This document shows positions 1-5,514 of a stretch of 5,514 nt of DNA, piece after piece. The position numbers and the translations under genes were made by a program. Below the pieces are notes generated by a model that was given only the letters and a program-made list of their open reading frames with translations, was not told where the DNA came from and made no database searches. Each line of letters begins with the position of its first letter. The first letter of the stretch is position 1. This DNA is from JAGPIS01 sp964635545 (GTDB lineage: Bacteria > Bacteroidota > Bacteroidia > Bacteroidales > Marinilabiliaceae), in NCBI GenBank assembly GCA_964635545.1, contig CAZWOA010000143.1, forward strand, positions 1-5,514. The letters run 5' to 3'.

Positions 1-5
1 AAATA

Positions 6-41
6 AGAAAAGAGGCTCAACAGTGTTGAAGCCTCTTTTCT
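6..41. terminator. Bidirectional intrinsic terminator hairpin
   Basis: A perfect 12-bp stem pairs 6-17 (AGAAAAGAGGCT) with 30-41 (AGCCTCTTTTCT). Inside it, CAA 18-20 pairs with TTG 26-28, with A29 bulged and a five-base loop. The outer stem has an A-run on one side and a T-run on the other, so either strand gives a GC-rich stem ending in CTCTTTTCT. On the minus strand the stem is followed by a further TATTT. This layout is typical of a shared terminator between converging genes. It could end the minus-strand lacZ transcript, though 340 bases past the stop, and also an unseen plus-strand gene left of the window. The structure is seen directly; the function is inferred. Confidence 0.8.
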
Positions 42-236
42 CATCTGGATTTATCTGAATTAAGGGAAAGGCGATTTAGCTTTTCGTGTTAAAGATATAT
101 AATTTTTTCATTGAAAAACTAAAAAGACTTAATTTTTTTAAGATTTTTTTACTATTTCCCAAATTATCATCGATTTTCACAGGTCACACACGCTATTCGC
201 CCAATACTTCCACAACTTTCAGAAACTAACATATAA
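42..236. other. AT-rich non-coding spacer
   Basis: No open reading frame of useful length, RNA gene or recognisable promoter was seen here on either strand. The stretch has several T-runs and A-runs, notably around 102-150, and no long direct or inverted repeat apart from the weak hairpin annotated at 121-149. It separates the terminator at the left edge from the palindrome cluster that starts at 237. Confidence 0.6.
121..149. terminator. Weak T-tract hairpin, possible terminator
   Basis: CTTAA (128-132) pairs with TTAAG (138-142) around a TTTTT loop. After one mismatch and one G-T wobble, AAAAA (121-125) faces the TTTTT of 145-149. The shape resembles an intrinsic terminator on either strand, but the stem is almost all A-T and would be unstable. 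It may be only a chance product of an AT-rich spacer. Confidence is low. Confidence 0.25.
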
Positions 237-265
237 GTAGCCCCGCCTTTCAAGGCAGGGACTAC
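237..265. repeat. GTAG-flanked imperfect hairpin
   Basis: GTAG (237-240) pairs with CTAC (262-265). After a C-A mismatch, CCC (242-244) pairs with GGG (258-260). With one A bulged at 257, GCCTT (245-249) faces AAGGC (252-256); only the outer pairs of this block can close over the short loop. A GTAG tetranucleotide next to a mismatched hairpin is the feature recognised by RAYT transposases in enterobacterial REP elements. Here it reads GTAG at the 5' side on both strands. The resemblance is suggestive, not proof. Confidence 0.5.
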
Positions 266-283
266 AAGATACTGCAACTCGTG

Positions 284-321
284 GGCTTTAGCCAAAAACA
301 TCAAAATTCATGGCTAAAGCC
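284..321. repeat. 11-bp inverted repeat, 16-base spacer
   Basis: GGCTTTAGCCA (284-294) is the exact reverse complement of TGGCTAAAGCC (311-321), with an A-rich 16-base spacer between. Each arm is also nearly self-complementary (GGCT...AGCC), so either one long stem or two small hairpins could form. There is no T-run after it on either strand, so it does not look like an intrinsic terminator. It sits in the middle of the palindrome cluster. Confidence 0.7.
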
Positions 322-341
322 TATTCACGTTATCGCACACC

Positions 342-361
342 CCACGGTCTGAAGACCGTGG
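342..361. repeat. Perfect 9-bp hairpin next to the lacZ stop
   Basis: CCACGGTCT (342-350) and AGACCGTGG (353-361) are exact reverse complements around the dinucleotide GA. The hairpin begins 18 bases past the lacZ stop codon, so it would form at the 3' end of the lacZ mRNA. No T-run follows it on the minus strand (GGTGTG comes next), so simple intrinsic termination is unlikely. Roles that fit are a block to 3' exonuclease trimming or one unit of the REP-like cluster. The structure is certain; the role is inferred. Confidence 0.7.
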
Positions 362-379
362 TTGCTAATACATTTAGTA

Positions 380-3300
380 TCAGAATTTTACACCTTTGTA
401 TTTATTAGCCTCACCGGCTGACGATACAGGTATAAGTGTGAAACTCCATGAGTAATCCTGATTTGCAGGAATCACATAACCGGGTTCCGGACGGGCGCCC
501 CAGCTATTGTAACCTGCCACGCCCTGCTGCTTCATATCCACACATACCTCCACAAAATTACGCGGTTTGATATCGTTGATATGTGTCTGCTTAGGCTTCA
601 CATTCTTGGCGGCTTCAGGGTTTTTGTTGGCAATCTCCTCGGGTGTGAAGTTATTCCACTGATAATCATTCTGCGACTCTTCGCCATCGAAATCCTCCAC
701 CGAGTTGCGCAATGCGTTGAAGCCTACTGTTGTTGCAGCCTTCACCATCAGTCCTTTGCCATTTCCGGCAGTTAGCGTAAACCAGCGGGTGTCGGTGCGG
801 TGCCCATTCTCCTGCGGACGCACGTATGGGAAGTACATATCCGAAGCAGTAGTTGAGTAAACATCCACAAACGAGCCTGCATTACGGTCGATATGGTTCT
901 CTTTATCGCCACGGCCATAGTAAGTCACGCTCTCCATAGATGCAGGAATTCTAAATCGAACACCGATACGCGGCACATTGAGTTTATCAGCCTCTTCACG
1001 AGCCTTCTTCACCTCGGGCGAGAATGTTGCAAGACGTGTAGATTCTGACACTTCAGTCTTCTCGGCCTCACGGCTTGTGCTTTGGAAATGTGCAGCCACA
1101 TTAACCACACCTGTCGGATAGATGGTATAATTAATGGTGTAAATATTTCCGGCAGCAAGCAGATAATCAACTTTCATAACCACATTTTTGCCCTCTTTCG
1201 TCATTTCAACACCTGCAACATTGAAGTTTTTGCTGCTCTGTTTCCATATTTGCAGACGTTTAGGTGCACCATTGCCATAGTCGTTATCGTTGGGAGCACG
1301 CCAGAAGTTGGGCTGAATACCAAATCCATCGGCAAAATACTCGATACCATCAACTTTATAGGAAGTTACAAGTCCTGAAGCTTTATCAAACACAAAATTT
1401 ACTTTTGATGATGCCACACTATATTTACCTCCATTTTCAGATGTGGTAAGTTCTGCTCCCGTAGCTTTATAGTTGGTAGTTTTAGCATCCAGCGGTAGTC
1501 GGAACTGGTCTTGGGCAACCAAATGGCCGGCAGGAACAAGAAGCTCTGCTTTTTTGCTGTAAACCTTCATATTAACGAAGTACTCATCGCCTGCATTGGC
1601 TTTCAAGCCTTGCACAGGAATGGTTACAACCTGCGATGCCTGAGGTGAAAGATTAAGATTTAGCACTCCCGATTTCACAACCTTACCCACATTAGTGATG
1701 GTATAACTCACCTTATAATCAGATAAATTACTGAAATAGAAACGGTTAGTCACCTTAATTTTACCTATTGAAATATCTTCAGCTTCAAAGCCCACGTTTT
1801 GATAAGCATACTTTACTTCGGCCATTGATGGATGCGGATTACGGTCGGGATTCACAATTCCGTTACACACAAAGTTACCGTCCGATGGCATATCAACACC
1901 AAATGAGCCGCCATACCCCCAATAACCGCCATCTTTCTCAATCCATATTCCCTGGTCAACCCAGTCCCAGATATATCCACCTTGCAGGTTGGGATACTTG
2001 TAAATCTCGCGCCACTGGTCCCAAAGGTTACCGTTGGAGTTACCCATAGCGTGCGAATACTCCGAAGGAACAATAGGACGGTCGGAGCCTTTCTTACCAA
2101 TGCTTCCAAGCCATTCGGCCGATGGATATTGCGGAACATACATATCGGTATTCCACTCCCACAATGCACGCTCATAACATACAGGCCTGTTCATCAGGTT
2201 CTTATCGGCATTTTTCACCCAAAGATAAGTCTGATAGAAGTTATAACCATTACCGGCTTCATTGCCAAGCGACCAAATAGTTACCGAAGGGTGGTTCTTG
2301 TTGCGCTCATACATATTTATGGTTCTATCGATATGCGCATTTGTCCAGTCGAGGTTATTACCTAGCGAACGCCCCTTCTCGAGACCATAATACATACCAT
2401 GTGACTCAATATTGGCCTCATCATAAACATAAAGACCATACTCATCACATAGCTCATAGAAACGACGCGACTGCGGATAGTGTGCAAGGCGCACAGTATT
2501 AAGGTTATTCAACTTCATCAACTCAAAGTCCTTACGCATAAGCTCTTCGGGCACATAGTGACCAGTTTTAGGATTGGTTTCATGAATATTTACACCTTTC
2601 AATTTAATAGGCTGACCATTAACCATAAAAACAGTATAATTTTTACCATTTTCGGCTTTTTGGTCAATCTCCTTAATCTCTATTCGGCGGAAACCAAGGT
2701 TAAAAGGCACCACTTCAGTTACTGCTCCATTCTGACTTACAGATATATAAAGCTTATAAAGATTGGGATGTTCCGAAGTCCATGTGGCAACATTAGGCAG
2801 CTCGGCCTTAAATGATGCTACAGCCATAGTCTCTTCGCCGGCTTTCTCACCTGTTGTGCGGCGTTTAGGAGTGGCATTGGCAGGCACGGTAACCTTCTGA
2901 CTGCTTTTAGCAACCACTTTTCCGGCAGCATCAACAATCTGATAGGCGATATCGGCATCGGCACTGGTTGACAGCGAGTTTTTAACCTCTACATCGAGGG
3001 CAAAAATACCGGTTTTGTAATTATCGTCGAGGGTAGATATCACCCTGAAATCATTGATTGACGTACGGGGTTGCGACCACAGATAAACATCGCGCTCAAT
3101 GCCTGAAATACGGAAAAAGTCCTGACACTCAAGATATGAACCGGTGCTCCATCTAAAAATTTTAATGGTAAGAGTGTTATTACCGGCTTTCACATATTTA
3201 TTAATTAGGAACTCGGCAGGATTCTTTGAATCTTCGCTATAACCAACCTCTTTACCATTGATATATACATAAACGCCCGATTTTGCACCGCCAATATTCA

Positions 3301-3766
3301 GGTAAATATCACGATCGGTCCAATCGGCGGGGATGTTGATATCCCTACGATACACACCCACGGGATTCATCTCGGGAAGCAGTGGTGGTTGCGGGTTACG
3401 GGGCTTAAACTCGTAGCCATGATTGGTGTAAATAGCTGTTCCAAACCCTTGCACCTCCCAGTTGCCGGGCACTTTTATATCGGCCCATTTCGAGGCATCG
3501 GTGGCCGGATCGGTAATGTTGGCAGGCAGCTGTTTATAACCTTCTACAAAGTAGAACTTCCAGGTGCCGTTAAGCAGTTGATACCATTTACTGTTCTCAA
3601 ACTTATTGCCTACCGCAGTACTTTGATTGGCATAGCTCATAAAAGTTGTTCGTGGATACTCTTTGTTCACCTCCACAACAAACTCATCCTGCCAATAATG
3701 CTTGGTCTGACTATTGGCAGCCAACACAAGCAATAAAAGCATTGTAATAAAGAAAATTTTTTTCAT
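380..3766 (-). CDS. lacZ: Exported LacZ-type beta-galactosidase, GH2 family (complete)
   Basis: This is a glycoside hydrolase that should release terminal beta-D-galactose with retention (EC 3.2.1.23). At 1128 residues it is slightly longer than E. coli LacZ (1023-1024), from a signal peptide and inserts. Residues 1-19 form a signal peptide (MKK, hydrophobic IFFITMLLLLVLAA, likely cut before Q20) without a lipobox, so a periplasmic location is expected. Domains in order: sugar-binding jelly roll about 55-235, immunoglobulin-like about 237-357, catalytic TIM barrel about 358-650, second immunoglobulin-like about 660-755, and C-terminal beta-sandwich (Bgal small chain) about 770-1113. The acid/base is E503 (SLGNEAG) and the nucleophile E569 (SEYSHAMGNS). 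Magnesium-site residues E454 and H456 and substrate residues N115, H395, H429, Y543, H572, W600 and W1089 match E. coli LacZ, but its D201 is T208 here. Inserts at about 895-932 and 1022-1066 appear typical of the Bacteroidota subfamily. The start has AGAGAGG five bases upstream. No SusC/SusD or other polysaccharide-utilisation genes are visible, so the natural substrate is unknown; a related beta-galactoside specificity is possible. Confidence 0.95.
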   Translation of the reverse strand: MKKIFFITMLLLLVLAANSQTKHYWQDEFVVEVNKEYPRTTFMSYANQSTAVGNKFENSKWYQLLNGTWKFYFVEGYKQLPANITDPATDASKWADIKVPGNWEVQGFGTAIYTNHGYEFKPRNPQPPLLPEMNPVGVYRRDINIPADWTDRDIYLNIGGAKSGVYVYINGKEVGYSEDSKNPAEFLINKYVKAGNNTLTIKIFRWSTGSYLECQDFFRISGIERDVYLWSQPRTSINDFRVISTLDDNYKTGIFALDVEVKNSLSTSADADIAYQIVDAAGKVVAKSSQKVTVPANATPKRRTTGEKAGEETMAVASFKAELPNVATWTSEHPNLYKLYISVSQNGAVTEVVPFNLGFRRIEIKEIDQKAENGKNYTVFMVNGQPIKLKGVNIHETNPKTGHYVPEELMRKDFELMKLNNLNTVRLAHYPQSRRFYELCDEYGLYVYDEANIESHGMYYGLEKGRSLGNNLDWTNAHIDRTINMYERNKNHPSVTIWSLGNEAGNGYNFYQTYLWVKNADKNLMNRPVCYERALWEWNTDMYVPQYPSAEWLGSIGKKGSDRPIVPSEYSHAMGNSNGNLWDQWREIYKYPNLQGGYIWDWVDQGIWIEKDGGYWGYGGSFGVDMPSDGNFVCNGIVNPDRNPHPSMAEVKYAYQNVGFEAEDISIGKIKVTNRFYFSNLSDYKVSYTITNVGKVVKSGVLNLNLSPQASQVVTIPVQGLKANAGDEYFVNMKVYSKKAELLVPAGHLVAQDQFRLPLDAKTTNYKATGAELTTSENGGKYSVASSKVNFVFDKASGLVTSYKVDGIEYFADGFGIQPNFWRAPNDNDYGNGAPKRLQIWKQSSKNFNVAGVEMTKEGKNVVMKVDYLLAAGNIYTINYTIYPTGVVNVAAHFQSTSREAEKTEVSESTRLATFSPEVKKAREEADKLNVPRIGVRFRIPASMESVTYYGRGDKENHIDRNAGSFVDVYSTTASDMYFPYVRPQENGHRTDTRWFTLTAGNGKGLMVKAATTVGFNALRNSVEDFDGEESQNDYQWNNFTPEEIANKNPEAAKNVKPKQTHINDIKPRNFVEVCVDMKQQGVAGYNSWGARPEPGYVIPANQDYSWSFTLIPVSSAGEANKYKGVKF

Positions 3767-3771
3767 TATAA

Positions 3772-3778
3772 CCTCTCT
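3772..3778 (-). promoter_or_regulatory. Shine-Dalgarno-like site of lacZ
   Basis: On the minus strand AGAGAGG is followed by TTATA and then the ATG at 3766, a good position and close match to a Shine-Dalgarno sequence. It supports the annotated start, as does the signal peptide that begins there. Bacteroidota often do without such sites, so this is supporting rather than decisive evidence. Confidence 0.5.
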
Positions 3779-3853
3779 CGTTGTTAATAATTACCTTACT
3801 GATGAAAAAATCACTGCAAGTTACAACATTTGTGTTGAAATGTAAATAAAAAC

Positions 3854-3890
3854 CAACAACAATAAGTGATACTTAACCCATTGTTTGTTG
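3854..3890. repeat. Imperfect dyad in the divergent intergenic region
   Basis: CAACAACAAT (3854-3863) pairs with ATTGTTTGTTG (3880-3890) if one base is bulged. Between them lies a small symmetric block, TAAGT-GAT-ACTTA (3863-3875). The dyad lies 88 bases from the lacZ start and 108 bases from the start of the type IIG gene. It could be an operator for a regulator shared by or specific to one gene. It could also be chance in a low-complexity stretch, since one arm is a simple CAA repeat. Confidence 0.3.
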
Positions 3891-3998
3891 TGATTAATCA
3901 GCAATTACTATTAAAGATGGAACATTTTTTTATTACCATACTGATACTGTTTCAACTGAAAAGCTTATCTTAACCAACTGAAAAAAGATATAAGAGTA

Positions 3999-5514
3999 AT
4001 GGAAATAAAAGCGTTGAAACCCAAGAAAGCACTGAACAAGGCCTTTTTAAAAGTAAAACCAAACAGAATTGAGATTGACGATTTCAAGACTAACCTTATT
4101 ACTTTACTCGATAGGACAAACAACACAGAAAGCGAAGAGTTTCACAAAAACCTGGTTTCCGACTTTCTTAAAGATACCTATTACAAGCAAAACCATTTCA
4201 TCAATACCAAAGGCAGGAAAGACCTTGTTATTCATAATGGCAATAATGCAAATTCTACAGTTGGTGTAATTATAGAGGCGAAAAAGCCGACCAACAAATC
4301 TGAAATGATAAAATCGTTAGCTGAGGGAGACAACCCCACGCAAATGACTGCAAAACTGAATGTTAAAGCGTTACATGAATTGGTTTTGTATTATCTCAGA
4401 GAGAGAATAACACTTAAAAATCTTGATGTGAAACATCTGGTAGCGACCAATATTAATGAATGGTTTATTTTTGACGCTACCCTCTTTGACCGACTTTTTG
4501 CACAAAACAAGAACTTTGTAAAACTATTCACAGACTTTGAAGAAGGACGGCTGGCAGACACAAAAACCGAATTTTTCTACAAGCAAATTGTCGAGCCATT
4601 TATTGCCGACATATCCGCAGAAATTGAATTTACATACTTCAATATTCAGGATTATCAAAAGCCACTTCGCAATACCGACAAGGCCGACGATAATTCGTTG
4701 ATTGCCTTATTTAAACTGCTTTCACCAGAGCATCTATTGAAATTGCCCTTCGCCAACGACAGCAACAGCCTCGACAAACGCTTTTACACCGAATTGTTGC
4801 ACATTATAGGCTTGACCGAGACCAAGGACAGAAGCAAAAAACTGATTGAACGAAACAAAACAGGCGAACGCCACTCCGGGACTATTCTTGAAGATGCCAT
4901 TATCCAGATTGACAGCTTAGATAAACTTAGCCGACTTGAAAGACCAAATCATTTTGGAAACACGCAGGAAGAACGGCTTTTCAGCGTTGCTCTTGAACTT
5001 TCCATCACCTGGATAAACCGCATTCTGTTCTTGAAATTGTTGGAAGCCCAACTAATATCCTATCACAAAGGCGACAAATCATATTCGTTTCTCAATCTCG
5101 ACAAAATCAAAAACTATGACGACCTGAATAGCTTGTTTTTTCAGGTGTTGGCTCGCAAGTATGAAGACCGAAACGAAGATGTGAAATATATTTTCGAGAA
5201 AGTTCCTTATCTCAATTCATCGCTTTTTGAGTTAGCAGAAATAGAACATCAAGCTTTCCCGATAAGTAGTTTGCGGGATAAAGAAATTCCTATTTTTTCA
5301 CAAACCGTACTGAAAGACAATCAAGGCAAAAAACGGACAGGCAATATTTCCACGCTTCAATATCTGTTTGAGTTTTTAGATGCTTACGACTTTGGAGCAG
5401 AAGGCGGAGAAGAAATTCAGGAAGACAACAAAACACTTATCAATGCTTCGGTTCTCGGGTTGATTTTCGAGAAAATAAACGGCTACAAAGACGGTTCATT
5501 TTTCACGCCGGGTT
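3999..5514 (+). CDS. Type IIG (Eco57I-like) restriction-modification enzyme, 5' part
   Basis: These are the first 505 codons of a large single-chain protein, cut by the window edge, that should both methylate and cleave DNA at one recognition site. The N-terminus (MEIKALKPKKALNKAFLKVK) resembles the conserved start of Bacteroidota type IIG enzymes. A PD-(D/E)XK-type nuclease core follows: E47 in a helix, D75 (RKDLVIH), then E93 and K95 in a hydrophobic strand (VGVIIEAKKP). Residues about 100-470 look mostly helical and charged, as expected for the connector. The visible part ends at LGLIFEKINGYKDGSFFTPG (486-505). A G-x-F-F/Y-TP motif of this kind lies just before the S-adenosylmethionine-binding motif I of N6-adenine methyltransferases. 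The methyltransferase and target-recognition domains must lie beyond 5514. ATG 3999 is the first ATG after an in-frame stop at 3957; only a weak AAGAG precedes it. GC in two hand-counted lines is about 37-40 percent, against 45-50 percent in two lacZ lines, compatible with acquisition by transfer. No partner gene is visible. Alternative: a related Eco57I-domain defence methyltransferase, but the intact nuclease motif favours type IIG. Confidence 0.85.
   Translation, partial: MEIKALKPKKALNKAFLKVKPNRIEIDDFKTNLITLLDRTNNTESEEFHKNLVSDFLKDTYYKQNHFINTKGRKDLVIHNGNNANSTVGVIIEAKKPTNKSEMIKSLAEGDNPTQMTAKLNVKALHELVLYYLRERITLKNLDVKHLVATNINEWFIFDATLFDRLFAQNKNFVKLFTDFEEGRLADTKTEFFYKQIVEPFIADISAEIEFTYFNIQDYQKPLRNTDKADDNSLIALFKLLSPEHLLKLPFANDSNSLDKRFYTELLHIIGLTETKDRSKKLIERNKTGERHSGTILEDAIIQIDSLDKLSRLERPNHFGNTQEERLFSVALELSITWINRILFLKLLEAQLISYHKGDKSYSFLNLDKIKNYDDLNSLFFQVLARKYEDRNEDVKYIFEKVPYLNSSLFELAEIEHQAFPISSLRDKEIPIFSQTVLKDNQGKKRTGNISTLQYLFEFLDAYDFGAEGGEEIQEDNKTLINASVLGLIFEKINGYKDGSFFTPG

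Larger units (their letters stand above)
237..362. repeat. Cluster of three palindromes, REP/BIME-like intergenic element
   Basis: Three unrelated inverted repeats lie within 126 bases between the lacZ stop and the AT-rich spacer. The first, at 237-265, is an imperfect hairpin flanked by GTAG and CTAC. The second, at 284-321, has perfect 11-bp arms. The third, at 342-361, has perfect 9-bp arms and a two-base loop. The cluster is richer in GC than the spacer to its left. Dense non-coding palindromes just downstream of a gene are the hallmark of REP elements, which in other bacteria are spread by RAYT (TnpA_REP) transposases of the IS200/IS605 superfamily. No transposase lies in the window, so the element would be non-autonomous. 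The palindromes are seen; the REP assignment is inferred, because other genomic copies cannot be checked here. Confidence 0.55.
3767..3998. promoter_or_regulatory. Divergent intergenic region, presumed promoters of both genes
   Basis: These 232 AT-rich bases separate two genes that are transcribed away from each other, so both promoters should lie here. No full match to the Bacteroidota sigma-factor consensus (TTG, then about 19-21 bases, then TAnnTTTG) was found on either strand. The nearest on the lacZ strand is TACATTTC (plus-strand 3837-3844), one base off, but its only upstream TTG leaves a spacer of about 15 bases, which is too short. Nothing convincing was found for the plus-strand gene. 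The dyad at 3854-3890 is the only structured element noticed. Confidence 0.5.

Noticed and set aside
237..361. A CRISPR-like array or attachment site
   Set aside because: The three palindromes differ from each other and are not spaced direct repeats. No cas gene, integrase or tRNA end is visible, so a REP-like cluster fits better.
895..1066. LacZ residues about 895-932 and 1022-1066 (charged segments in the C-terminal domain), considered as a novel domain insertion; the coordinates in this entry are residue numbers
   Set aside because: Wording such as SREAEKTEVSES and SVEDFDGEE is familiar from Bacteroidota GH2 enzymes, so these are subfamily loops and not a new domain.
1852..2365. Open frames of 93-127 codons on both strands inside lacZ
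   Set aside because: They lie wholly within the lacZ coding sequence, their translations show no recognisable domain, and they follow from the codon pattern of the real gene.
3802..3849. A 15-codon reading frame (ATG to TAA) upstream of the type IIG gene on the plus strand, beginning MKKSLQ, like a leader or remnant of an exported protein
   Set aside because: It is very short, overlaps the presumed promoter region, has no clear ribosome-binding site and no family resemblance. A chance frame is more likely.
4069..4269. A 66-codon frame on the plus strand within the start of the type IIG gene
   Set aside because: It overlaps the nuclease domain in another frame and has no recognisable features, whereas the main frame has intact motifs.

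Overview
The window looks like chromosomal DNA of a Bacteroidota bacterium, most likely of the order Bacteroidales or a relative. The evidence is the secreted five-domain GH2 beta-galactosidase, whose motif wording (GVNIHETNP, SYLECQDFFRISGIERDVYL, SVEDFDGEE, GARPEPGYVIP) is typical of that group. AT-rich spacers, a weak ribosome-binding site in front of the second gene and a type IIG enzyme of a form common in Bacteroidota fit the same picture. The assignment rests on recalled family features, not on a search.

Layout, left to right. Positions 1-379 hold no gene. There is a strong bidirectional terminator hairpin at 6-41, then an AT-rich stretch with one weak T-tract hairpin (121-149). A compact cluster of three different palindromes follows (237-265, 284-321, 342-361) and looks like a REP/BIME-type intergenic repeat. 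Positions 380-3766 (minus strand) encode a complete 1128-residue exported LacZ-type glycoside hydrolase with both catalytic glutamates intact. Positions 3767-3998 are a 232-base divergent intergenic region with an imperfect dyad. From 3999 to the right edge (plus strand) lies the first 505 codons of a single-chain type IIG (Eco57I-like) restriction-modification protein. It has an N-terminal PD-(D/E)XK-type nuclease motif, and the window ends just as the methyltransferase domain begins (FFTPG).

The two genes have no evident functional link. The hydrolase would release terminal beta-galactose in the periplasm. The type IIG protein would be a defence enzyme that methylates and cuts DNA, and its lower GC in hand-counted samples suggests a separate history. 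No SusC/SusD pair, regulator, transposase, RNA gene or CRISPR array is visible. I see no evidence of an undescribed system inside this window. The best leads are the palindrome cluster beside the lacZ stop, the Asp-to-Thr change at the LacZ sodium/substrate site, and whatever lies right of 5514 beside the type IIG gene.
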